Source: Varroa destructor (taxonomy: Eukaryota > Arthropoda > Arachnida > Mesostigmata > Varroidae). From it: DNA of 64,000 bases. Every line of letters begins with the position of its first letter. The first letter of the stretch is position 1. The position numbers and the translations under genes were made by a program. Shown piece after piece: positions 1 through 13,000 of the stretch. The notes under the pieces were generated by a model. It was not told the origin of the DNA. It did no database searches and saw only the letters and a program-made list of their open reading frames with translations. The DNA lies in NCBI RefSeq assembly GCF_002443255.2, contig NW_019211456.1, forward strand, positions 48,854,486-48,918,485, in the 5' to 3' direction.

Positions 1-1390
1 TTCAAATCCGATACTTTAGCTGTTAGCCATTACTTCAGATTACTATTTGAATCCTAACACGAGGCAAAGGTGTTTACTTCCGGGTTTAAACCTAGACCAC
101 CAAGTGTCCCTACGTTTAGTAGCCAAATAAATTACTACTGCGCTATCACATAGATGCTGGGCGAACCCAATTGACCCCGTAGTCGTACTGGCCCGACTCG
201 TCTGTCGTTTTCCCCATTAACTAGATGCCTGCTAGCGACCTGTGAATAAGCACTGCCAGCGGTCTAAGTAATCAAAACGTAAGCAGCGCTGTCACAAGCT
301 GACGTCTGATAAGTGAATGAACTAATGAAATAGACTAAACTTGCTTTCGAGTTATTAACCGAAATGCCTAGCTTATACATAAGGTAAATGACTTAAGCTA
401 CGGCATGAGCTGGCGGTATTTGATGGGGTAACAGATTAAAGTTAGTTGCTTCGTAGTACTGCTCTATAAACCGCCCGCCAGATTGGCGGGAGCTACCCGG
501 AGTACTGTGCCCCTCACCAGACTATTGCACGGAACTCGAAAAGCAAGACACACCCGAGGGAGAAACTCTACCGGGTGATCAGTAGTAGTGAAAACATCTG
601 ATTGTCGTAGACTCTCTCTGTGAGTGCGCCACTCCACGAGACCTTTCACGGACTCAGTGTATTTGCTCCACCGAATAAATCCTAATGTGTGTGCTTGTGT
701 GAAAGAATGTTTCGCTCTTAATGTAATCTATTCAGTATCGAATCCTCTTAACAAGTAAAATTTATTGAAGACTAGATTGTTTTCCAAATATCTGTTTGGG
801 TCAGTAAAGAAGTCACTAACTCCTCCTTACTGTTGAACAAAAAATCTCAGTGCGAGTGAAGTTCTGAGTCCGTGAGTAGGTCTAACCTGAGGTGAAGACC
901 AAATCGTAAGTTGACTGAGACAAAGTTCAAGGTTGTGCTTTAAACTTGGACACATTGTATTTGTTGGGCTAGTCACATATCTTACCTGCTAATTTCTCTG
1001 TTTATCTATTGTTGTCCTGCGCAGTATGAGCGCTATAGTATAAATAAAGAACATTCTATCAGCAGACAAATCGTGGCGAACCGCAGACGAAAACTGGTTC
1101 CTACATTCTACTTTCTGTTAATGTCAATAGATGATCAGATTCTTTGTAGGCATCTGTGATATAACGGAATTGCTCGAAATAGATCAGTTCGCGATAAGGC
1201 GGCCGTACGCAGTGAATGTTTGAGTGTGGTCCAAGTTCATAACTGCTTCTCTTTCATCGGATTCTCGTTTGGTTGTTGCAACAATGTTTCATTCTAGAAT
1301 TCACTCAGTGGAGTTCTAAAGTGAGTTGGTAGCAGAACGAGGTTTAAGAGTAACCTCAAGTGCACCGACCATCTATTTAGAAACGCAGAG
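1..1390. other. Upstream non-coding region
   Basis: No coding exon, RNA gene or repeat array was recognised here. The stretch leads up to the start codon of the TatD-family gene and presumably holds its promoter and 5' UTR, but no convincing core promoter motif could be assigned. Confidence 0.5.
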
Positions 1391-1557
1391 ATGAGTAACG
1401 ACTATGTCATCGTGGATTCGGGGGCGAACCTGGCCAACAAAAAATTTCAACGAGACCTTGACCAGGTGTTAGATCGCGCATTAAATGCGGGTGTTAAGAA
1501 ACTCGTCGTTCTGAGTAGCTCCGAGAAATCGGCCCGCGAAGCCCTGCGCCTTACCAG
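1391..1557 (+). CDS. TATDN1: TatD-like exon 1
   Basis: Codes residues 1-55 and the first two bases of codon 56. It carries the N-terminal beta strand motif DSGANLANKKF and ends at donor CCAG|GTACGT. The ATG at 1391 is placed where TATDN1 proteins start. Confidence 0.88.
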
Positions 1558-2530
1558 GTACGTGTCTATCGAATTGTTACGCTACATTGCATAAGACCTT
1601 AATATAGTCCTTTTTTTCTTCTAGTCCACATGAGACTATGATATATTTTCTTGTTTCACATACCGTTAAAATTCTAACGTAGCGATAGGAAGCAGTTTTT
1701 TCCTTTCTTTTTTTTTACATTTTTGAACACCAGCCTAACCGAACACTTTAACCCTTTCACTAAACGGGCACTCAGCTTGAGCACCGATTGAGTCTCGATA
1801 TGATTATGAGATAACGTATTTTACAGAGTAAAAATATGATATACTACAACAACATATTTTTAGTCCTCAACGTAAATCGATATTAATTCTTATCGTTTAA
1901 ATTTGCACCGCAAAGGTTAAGTTTTATACGCGAATTCACGTTTCTAAGCGGCCTGTGCTGCAAACATCTTTACGCAAAGCTTTTTCGTCAGAACATATGG
2001 TGGGTTAGAGTCATCTACAGTCATTTAACATGGTCCTAGCCAGGGAGTTGTTTGGTGGTATTCCGACTGCAGAGCTGAATCATAAATTTGGTCTCTTGTT
2101 TACTGTTGAAGTTCTACGTTGAGTTCGACTCAAAAGTCAAGACGTATATTTGGTTGTTGTCACGGTTTTGATTACTGCTGAATCGCTAAGACCGCTATTA
2201 TACTACCTTTATTATCAGAGTAATAGTATTCCGCTGATAGGCACTCGTTGCCGTTGCTGGTGAAATCTATTTTATGTCCAAGACATGTAACTTTATATCA
2301 CCAAATATTTCGGGCTTCCCCTGAATGCATAACACTTCCTTTGATAAATAAAGTTAAACAGTTAACACATATTCTCAATAATAATAATAACACAATTATT
2401 TCATGTTTATACTGTTTATTTGGACATCGCGGTATTCAACTGCGCGGCTTTTTACCAGAGTCTTTAGCCGCTGAGGTCGATTGAATATGCGTTTTTAATT
2501 TTTAAGTAAAATAGAATTTCTTTCAACTTT

Positions 2531-2585
<55 letters not shown>

Positions 2586-4039
2586 CACGGTGTTGTCACG
2601 GTGTTGTTTAACAAATGAAGTTAACAACCCAGCAAGCATTTTTCCTATGACCCCGATGGCGGTCGCTCGATTTAGTCTCATCAGTTTCAAATACGATTTC
2701 CCCTGTCCGTGTCAACAGACAACGTGTATTGCTACTCGAAGGGATACGGCCGAGTACAGATAACAACAAATCCATATTATAAAACATCTCCAAAAAGCTG
2801 AATTGTTAATTACAAGTTGTGTTTAGCGGTCTTTCCCCTACGGTGCTTTTATGCCGTATGCGCGCGTATGCGTATGCATGCAATTAGTAAGAGTATGTGG
2901 TTTTGTAACCCGTTTTCTCGTCTCAAGAAATTTGGGTACCCACCTTTTCAAATAGGTTGATTGCCTGTGAACGTAGTCGATACTTTGACAGTTATCGTGG
3001 CGCGAACAACGCCAGCCGCGACGTAGCCACCAGCTGATTACGTGGATATAGTGATACTGTCACGCTGGCAATGGCAATGACAGTGGAAGGAACTACGACT
3101 GACTGATCAGCGCACCAAGTCCAAATAACTGGACTTTAAAAAAGTGCTGCCGTTCCACCAATGACTGAATGACAAGGTTTCACGACGAAGCGCGCCAGCA
3201 AAAGAAGGACGGCTGTAACGGTGTCATTGACGTGTGGCTGCTGTTACCTCTGGTACCGTTATCACTGACACAGTGACGCCGTCACATTGACACGCAAAGT
3301 GAAGCGACTACGACGTGCACTCCGGTGGTCATTCGACATATTATAGTACGTTATAAAGCATAAAGCTGGATTCAATGTCGTGTTTGTTGTTCCCGTTGGC
3401 GGCCTTGCAACCGCACAATTGCGGTTCGATGCGGCATCAGAACAAATATCTCAACCAACAAGAGGTAGCTAATAATTGTCGTAGCAGTAACCACACTGGT
3501 GACCATGATAACAGAAAATATCGGCACAACGCCCATAGCAAAAGGTTACATTCAAATCCGGGCGAATTTAAAGACAATATAAACAGAGCAGGTATGTGAA
3601 AAGCTGAATTTGATTGTAACAAATGACTGACAGACAGATAGATAGATAGAAAAAAGGTATGGAGAGAGAAAGGCGCTACGGGTAATATGGGCGGACGAAC
3701 GTTACAGAGATGATTCTGAGAGCGGTCGGGGCAGATGTTTTAGCTCTGGTTACGGGGACTGTCGCTACGGCCAGAATCTGTGATGTCATTTGGTGGGCAG
3801 TAACAGGCCTCTCGCTATTATGGTGACGATTATCACTGTCGCTGCTTGTATTGGCTTTATCATAGCAAAAGTAGTAGCGAAATGAGTAGCGCCAGTGATT
3901 GGTAATCAGACGCACAGCATTAACATTCACGTGTTATCTATTACGAACTTTTCTAGGTTAAGGGTTACCCTTCTCGTAGATATGCTCGCTAAATATGTCA
4001 ACCATGATACGCAAAACCGTAACCCCCATTCACGTCCCT

Positions 4040-4075
<36 letters not shown>

Positions 4076-7000
4076 GCGTTGATTCAATAGAAGGGGTTCG
4101 TGAATAGCTGTGTATAGAACAGACGACGCATGTGCTGTCATGGACAAGGAATCAGCTCATCAGTTTTCATCCGTAATGTAGTGCTCGTGTGTTCTAACAT
4201 CATTATTTTATTGACGTTGAATGACTTTAGTACACAATTTAATAAATTTGTTGGGAATTGTCACTCGTGTTTACTACGATGGCTTTCAGTCAAATGGTTA
4301 TAAATTTACCGATATATGAGTATTCAACCTTATTTGTTTAAGCATTGTCTGCCATCGGCACTTATAAATTTTTCAATACAGTCATCGCAAATGGGACGAA
4401 TTCTACTAACATGCACGATATTAAATCGCTCTGACTAGCATATAGGAATGTGACCATACATAGAAGACGATAATACGTCTTGATGTATCCACTAAGATAG
4501 AGCTTATGAAGAAGCCAAATATTTGCAGGTATCATTATAGAAAATTATTGAAGATTGCGTAATGAATTTATATTTAATGCCTACTTTATCATTAAAGTGC
4601 TATATGTTTACCTGTTAAAGAGATATTTACAACGACATGGACGCAAAAAATCACATATCCAGTACGAATAATGTAATTTACACAGAAGCGAACCTCATAT
4701 CAACGGGCTCGAAATCAAAATGTCACGTAATAAGGACAAACCAGCTTTGCTTGCTTTTAAGAGCTCTGGAGAACTGCTACGTGTAAAATCTATTTAGACA
4801 ATGTAATGCCAGCAATGATAGCCCGCAGGTTATCGGTTCGCCGGAATCATATTTGGCTAAATTCTCGTGATGACCATTATTGCACAATCTGCTAATAAAA
4901 TAAAACTAAAATTGAGAATTTCAAGCAGGACAAGCATTTAATAAGTGAAGACACATGGGCCTGGTAGCGCTGTACATATTTGGTAATATGATACAGATAA
5001 ACTTTTAATCACATTAATAAACAATTAAAAATTTAACAAAAGTTAGGGAAACTAAACCTTCTTCGGGTGTTTTCATTCAATACCTTCCATAGCCAATTCA
5101 GATCACGATTCTAGCAATTTTTTGACAGATAACCTTGTTGTACAATGCTCTGATACTACGCACAGTATGTGTAAACAGTCTTAACAGTAGTGTAAAAAAT
5201 AAAATAAGTATAAGAAAAATATCTCTTGTGATAATGAATGATCAGTGGGCTCTCTGCAAATTAGCGCGTTAAATAGCTAAGCAATAGCCGCTTGTCAGTC
5301 AAATGATTCTTCGTGCCGCGTACCCTTAAGGTTAAATGCCACAACATAATTTCTATTTCTCACGCCTCATATGACGTGTCGTATACATGTGCGATTACGA
5401 GTCATTGACGAATGAAGAAAATGAAGATCGTTCCCAGAATCGATACCATGAGATATAACACCAGTGCGCGCGTTAGCATGCAATAGCGTATAGGCATTAG
5501 TATTTTTACACCTTAACGGATCAGTATCGCTGGTTTATGGTACCGTTATTTCATAGACACTTATTCGTCGGGCATATATAATTAATAAATTCAGTCTGAA
5601 TCCATATTCTTTCGATGACAATTGCGCTCCAGATACAAGTCCTTTAACGAGAGTAGAACACTACGCGCATGTCATTATTAGTGTCTATAGTATTATACAT
5701 ACAACATCGATATATTACATTGTGCTTATTTTAGTGTCACCAACGACTTTGATATAGGCAATACCCTAACAAATGTAATAATATCTTTGATGTCTAATAC
5801 GCTTCTTACATGGTTTTGTCTAGCTAGTATAAATTCTATTGTTTGAATGCGTATTATGAACGTTTTTGGAGAAGACGGCACATTTTTGTAATAATGTTAC
5901 AAGGTATGTCGGTTTTTACTCTATTAAAAAAAAAAAAAAGTAGAAAGTTTCATAATTTACCCACTTAAGTTCGATTTTTGTATGAGCGGAAGAAGTGTGC
6001 AGCAAAATATTTACTTGCCAAGATATGATAAATATATGTATGTATATTTTTGAGTTTGGGTACAGTGTTACAAAATTGTGCCAAGGAACGGATATAAGTT
6101 TTTAAAGATCGTCATTGACGCGTTCCGCGTGAATCAGGTATGTACGTATATATATATGTGTGTATTATGGTTTTCATACCTTCCATGTAGGGCCTTTTAT
6201 TAAATTGGGTTAGGAACAACAGTGTTACTGCAACGAAAGGAGTGACATCCTCATGTTCTTTATTTTTATATGTCATGTAATTCTTATTTATAATACAAAT
6301 AAAATACATAACGTAATTGCGAAAAATTTATAATACGTAATATCCTTACACGGTTTGCGATATTTTTGCTATCGTATGGGATGACTTCTAAGCATGGAGT
6401 GAAGTATTGTTGTAATACTGAACCTATATTGCGGGCGAGCCACATCTAAAACCACTACTAAGATAGGTATGAAGTTTTAAAACGGGTTCTTATACTCTGG
6501 TAATAATAAAGCGTCATATTAGGTTCATTGCAGTGTTCCTGGCAAACTTGTCCTCTACGTTTAGTTTTCTTCAACACAATGAATAAAACTAAATAGTCTT
6601 TCCGATTTGTGCGGATAAACGTTTACAATAGAAAGCCTGTTCGGCTCGATGTCATCTAATCCGACAACTCAGCTTTGGCCCATTGCATCCTAGAGTGTGA
6701 AAGATGAAGATTCGGTCTTTATCTTACATCCATACAACGACGGTCTGGGCTAGTATGCGTTCCTTTTTCGCTTCATAATAAGTGTTAACCAGTAGCAGCG
6801 TGCCAAAAAGCATATACATTTACACATACAAATTGGCCTACGCTATTGAAAAAAATTTAATTTCTCTATTTTACGTTATAAATTGACCTTATCTGCAGAT
6901 GTATTTTTGCGATAGCACTAAAAAAACTTTTCTATGCCATTTTGCTTTGCACTACAGACAAAGATTTCTTTCATTATCGAATTACTTGTATGATATAATA

Positions 7001-10000
7001 TATTAGCAAGACATAGCTTAGCAACTCAACGTGTCGTCTGAGGAAAACAGTGGTTCTACAAGTAAAGCTTTATTCGTCAATCCGCACATCTCCATAAAGA
7101 ATCATTTTGAATGTTAATTTTTCTATAAACAGTGTACACACTTTACAAATATATGTATACAAACCTCATACATCAACTACTTTAGGTTTCCATGCGCGCA
7201 ATATATCTCAGAAGCAGGCACATTAGCGTATTTTCAAGTGCTGCATTGTTCGCGCTCAAAGCGTTTGAAATTCGCAACAGATTCAACTCCGAAGGTTATT
7301 ATCGTGGGCCTATCCACATATATGTTTTAGTATACTTGTCTATGAAAGCCGTACTCGGACAGCGATGCACCGACAATAAACCTTGGACCACGCAGAACCG
7401 GTGGTCTAGTGCTCCTTGATATTATCGGATCAGTTCAAGTTACTTAGTTGCTGGCTCAATCAGACATCCGTTGATGTCTGAGCAAGGCATTCGCGATCTT
7501 TTCTTTTGAACAAAACTGCAGTAAATAGTGACACAATATGGTGAACCTTACAAGAATTCAATGCTAAGCAACCCAATTCAGTCGATACCGCTGAAGCAAA
7601 CAAACCAAACAAACAGGAAAGGATTAGCTTGCTGCCATGGGTCGTTCTTAGTCAGAAGACCCGCAGTAACGACTCCATTCTTTGTCGTCTTCGCTTTAGT
7701 CAACCGGTTTGTATATCTGTTTTTATCTTACCTAGAGAACAGAACAGCGACTGCAAACGCCAAAAGTCAACAGTAGTTGCCCAACCTCGCGTATTCCTCA
7801 TCTCGCGCCTCCAGTCGAGTTGTTCACAGCCCGTAAAGTAAACGTGCACAAAGAAGAGAATCTATAAAAGAGTACTAAATAAAGAAACTTTCGGAAAAGA
7901 TAGAGAGCGCCACGGAATGAAAACGTTGATGCGAACGGGGATTTAGAGTTTGTTTATTCTTGTCTTTATCATCGGATATTTATTTGTTGTTCCTGTTACT
8001 TCCTCATGCTCGTGCCTTAACTCCAATGAATTCAAGAACTCGCTGTTTACCGACTGCTAAAAATCTGATACACAAGTAGAAACAGGCTCTTCATAATCTC
8101 TACCACGTCAGCAGTGTACGTGCCTTTATATATATAGATGTATGTACGTAGGTGCTTAGAATATGTGCATAGACATAAACGACCGAAGCGATGCTTTCGT
8201 CTTGTTTCTGGCCAAACGGCAGTCTAGAACAGGCTTGCCTGTATCTCTGTGTATATTGGCTAGAAGAAACGCTATTCTCCTTACTGAATCAATATTTCAT
8301 TATATACCGAATCTAGAGTCTAGAGACAAACAATTGAAAAGGTCACGCTTTATTGGCCTCTATCATCGTTGAAAAAGTGCAATTGTCAAGCATAGCATAA
8401 TAGCTGGGCAGCGGTCTTATGCACAACACCATGGAAGCTTAATGTAACGGAATAAAGTTGACGATATCCTATTGTCTGACTAGATCAGTAAATACGGATA
8501 ACGACACTTGCGCAATCTGCGTTGGTTTTACAGTGAAAAAGCGCGAGCGTGCCTTATAATATATATGAACATAGATCTCATACTTATTATAAAGTCGACA
8601 TCACATTGAATACTAAAGGATTAGCGATACCTCTCTTTTACTGCGGGAAGTGATGTGAGCGAGTCTGAGGGTTGTCAGTTAGGAAAATGCAGTTGAGACT
8701 CGTACAGGAGCAATTTTCAGCTCCTGTGTTACATTTTTTAACTATGCAAGTTATAGTTGGAAGCAGCGGCTTTTTTATTCATGATTGAGCTAAATATCGG
8801 CTATAGCCTCAAAATACCTGGAAAAATATTCAAAATATTACAAACAAACAAACAAAGTATTCTTAGCAAATAGTTATAATTGAACCTAAACATAGGTCTG
8901 CAAACAACATGAGTCATGCTGTAGATAAAGCAAATTACTGGGTATCTGTCTGGATGTCGTTGGCATTCCCAGGTGTAAGATTGCGCAGTGACCATGCTAG
9001 TTGTGCAGTGAAAGCTGGAGTTACGCTCTAATTTAAGTGGTTATATGGGTTTCCCGATGCCCACGTTGCAATATGAACTACAAATTAAGAAACGCGTGCG
9101 CCTTGTGACCACCCTATTTTGAAGTACGTATATCATATTGCATGATCGTAGTTACGACGCGGGTTGTGTTTTTCCTCGTCGACAAGTTTCCTCGACTTTT
9201 TTTCAGTTGCTTCCTCTGACATTTCGAAGCTTCTTGCTATATAAATATCTAATGAACGAAAAGGAAGGCAAACATTATGCAGATGAAGCAGTGAAGTCTT
9301 TGATGGTTACGACACATTGACAACTTCGTGACAATCCATCGTATAGCAAACAAGCGTATTTAAACAAGAGTTTTTTTTTTCTCTTTCCCGATCAAACTCC
9401 AACACAGTAACAGGCAAAATGGGCTCAAAAACAGCTCCTACCTGCGTATCGCCTTTCACTATGCGGAGCATTAATAGATAACACAGGCCACTGTGCGCTT
9501 GTCGTGGTAATAAGTTGCTTCAGCGAGTTTCCCTGTTGCTATTTGAGAATACCCAAACACATTTTCATAAAGGACCGCTTTCCAGTTATCCTATGCATAG
9601 AACATTAACCTTTAATCATAATTAAACAAGCCTAAGGAATTTTTAATACTCTCTATAATAATGTAATGATGAGAATGAAAAAAAGTTAGTAACTAATTTT
9701 GGGTAAATTATTTGCTTTATTGTTTGCATATACCAACGGAGTAATACGACTCGCGTCAGTATGTTTAGCACGGGCTTTTGTTAAATCTCACATAAAAGAT
9801 AATCTTTACAGAAAAACACCTCGACTTCCTTGTAAAGTGCGGTTTGTATTTGTCAGGCGCAAGTTTCGTCTACAAGTCAAACTAAGTCAACAACCGCAGG
9901 TGCGGTTTGTTAACTCTGTACTGCGCGCAGTCATGCTAACTCTCAAATCCTGCCTCTGCGTTAATGGAAAACCTCTTTGTGTGCCTAAGAATTCCCATTG

Positions 10001-13000
10001 CAGTCTACGTTGTGTACTGACTATTTACTCGGTGACAGTCAGCTGATTGGCCAGCAGACAGTATCTCTAATTACGCTTTGCCTTCAACGATTTATGCACT
10101 TGTCGCTAACAGATCTCACGCATGTCCTATGATCCATAATGAACGCATGTAGACTGACAGAATCGTTCATGTGTATCTCTCAAAGAAAAAGGTAGTATAT
10201 TTGTTGCTTGTTATTATAAAACTAGGGCTGCAATTGTTTCTTTAGCTAATAGCGAAGGAAATTTCAGTGGTCACTAAGGGAAGATCAAGCTTGAATCCAT
10301 AAGCTAAACCTCAATGAAGATGCACTACAATAGGAGTAAAGCTGCCTAGTTAGCATTGAACTGAGTAATTGAAATTCGGTTTGGGTTAGTGTGACAATGA
10401 CAAAAAAATCACCTGCTAAGCAGGAACGTTTCGGCGAAGAAACATTTCGCTAAGAAATCGAGAGAAAACATGTTCGTATCTACCAAATGTCACATTCCGA
10501 TATACCCGTCTTGTGTGGGACATGCGTGCGTAATATGCCATATTAGAAGACCTATTCTAATATCCGAGAAATTGGGTACTGAATCCAATGACTACGAAAT
10601 AAAGTGAGGTGTTCAAAGAACTGGCCGTTATAGACGGGCCAGACAGTACGCTACAAATGAGAAAAGCACACAATCAATAATCGAAACGCGCTGGTGGCAA
10701 CTCAAGCACCAAGTGAAATTTATCGAAAAATTGGTGTGTTGTTAACGCGATATTTTCTTCTAATTATCACAACAGCCGTAGTATAACAACAATAAGATCT
10801 GGTATCATCTCCTGTGCTACTAATTTCAAACGAGTCGGTCAAACCAATAGAAGAAAGTATCTTGCTGAGGAATGTGAATATGTTAAGGTGACAGGGTGTA
10901 TTTGAATGAGATCTGAGCTTTGTTTGTTTTTAAAGTCGTGTGCCCGTCATGCGATGCATTCTGCTGTCTTTGGATGAACAGACGCAGACACGCATGAGAT
11001 TGATCGAAATAAGCTGCAATTATGCGATGCGGCAAACGTCTCTACTGAAAAAAAGGACGCTTTGTTGAGCCATACTTTTTCCTGTCTTATTTCACATGTC
11101 AGTAAAATGTTCCGTTATTTCTATTCGTATGATTTATGAATATGTACGGTTCTATACCCATCTAGCTACTAGGATCAAAAGACAGTATGTTTATAGCCTT
11201 CTCGAACAAGATACGTTATTCATGTTATACTGCGTGAAGACATTCGTGCATGTTTCGACGTACAGCTGTTGGAATAAAGATATGTAAAAGAATTTTTAAT
11301 TTACTTGCAGCATTCGGGCTTTAGACTCCTTTTGATTCCTAGCGGAAAATTCGTCAACTCAGTGTTTGAAGTAACAGGTTTAGAATGTTTGAAGGTTTAG
11401 ATAAAGACGTATCCAAGTTAGCAAAATACGTCTCATGGGTAAACTTATACACCTTAAGAGACAGTGCATTCATTGCGTGCCACTTGTCAGTTAATTGGCA
11501 AAACAGTTTAATTATTAAAAAACATGATATAGGATTCTGTGTATATAGGATAACTTAATAAGGCATCTTCCGTTTTCGATACCAAGGTAAGGCTACTCGA
11601 AGGAAACTACCAAAGCTTTGTATATAGTAATGATGTTTTGCTTTGTTTCATACAGATTGTACCCGGGAACGCTGTTCTGTGCCGCAGGTCTGCACCCATT
11701 GGAAACCCAGCTCTGGGCTGACGATATAAAGGTTGCCTTCAACGAAATTCTGCCTAAGCCAGAGTGCATTGGAATCGGTACGTGAGAAATATATATGCGC
11801 AATTTAAATATAATGATGATACGCTGAATAGCTGAAGGTTGGCTTCTTTTAGATCTAGCTAAGGCCAAGAGACTCATAAAGTTTTTCGTTACCATAAACT
11901 TCAACAGCTAGCCAGTAGGCAAGGTTACCCTGGGCAAAAAGACGTGAAATGTAGCCTATGATCATGTTGAATAGGCAGTCGTACAAGATCTAGAAGTTAT
12001 TGCGATTATTAGGAGCATAAGTAAAGCTAAAATATCATGTCATATTTATTAGTTGTAAACATATCTATGGATTAATATAAATTGTTCACATAGTCTATGC
12101 CGAACACTGCGTCCGAACTTTATGTTCCCTAAACTAAATGTCGACAGATGTCTAGACGAAGGAAACGAACTGCGAGAGCGCTTGTTTCTAATATTGTACA
12201 CTAGAACGATTATTAAATGCGAAACAAAGTATTAGGCTTCGTGTTGTTACATCTGTCGCCGAACAGTATTTCCTCCTGATTCGACTGTTTTGCCGGATGT
12301 TGTACGATAACAAAACAGCGTAACCAACATTTCCGACGCATGCAGATATCCATAAAACTGGGATCGTGCGAAATACATATTCGTAGAATACTTCCGAACC
12401 CGTTTGTTGGGATCCACTGGATGCTAAAAAGTTGTATTTTTTATCAGTAGCCAGATTGTTGTGCATATGCTTTTCAACTATCGCCATTGTTCCGGTTTCG
12501 AGTGGTTGTTGGAAAGAGGTTTTGAGCATGACTTAAATTTGGAAAGGAGCAATTTATATATTAGAATGTAAACCGAATTGTAGCCCATTGGCTAATCCCA
12601 ATTGGACAGATGCATGAAAACCGAATGGAAACATTCCTTTTCTTATTTGAAATAGAAGTCTAGAATGGCGCAGATCTATAAAATCAATACAAATCTTCTA
12701 GACAGTTTTTTAGAATCTCCGTCTATTGTAAACACCTTTTATCGTTTTCTGTTAAAAACGGGTTGACGATATGAAGATGTGTCCAAGGAGAGCTCTATTT
12801 ATGACTGCAAACGTCTTTTCTTTGCAATATTTGAACAAAAAACATTGAGACGTTTGAGAGGATTTCCGTGACATCGAACGTCGTCTTTAACGTCCGTTGC
12901 CTGACGGGCAATAGTTTGTTACAGTTGGGCTTTTCGTGACTAGAACACAAGAAATGCTACAGATTGGACCAAGAAATTCTAAACGATAAGGGTATGAAAA

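Larger units (their letters stand above)
1558..11655 (+). other. TatD-like intron 1 (10.1 kb)
   Basis: No nested coding exon could be supported in this long intron. It contains an A/TA/T palindromic tract with an adjacent 11-bp duplication (2531-2607), a GATA run near 3634-3649 and a TA microsatellite (4044-4074). The many short open frames in it are scattered on both strands without recognisable domains. Confidence 0.6.

Noticed and set aside
9699..10046. 115-codon + frame rich in Val, Leu, Arg and Cys
   Set aside because: No domain, no splice partners, inside TatD-like intron 1; length is within chance expectation for a 64-kb window.
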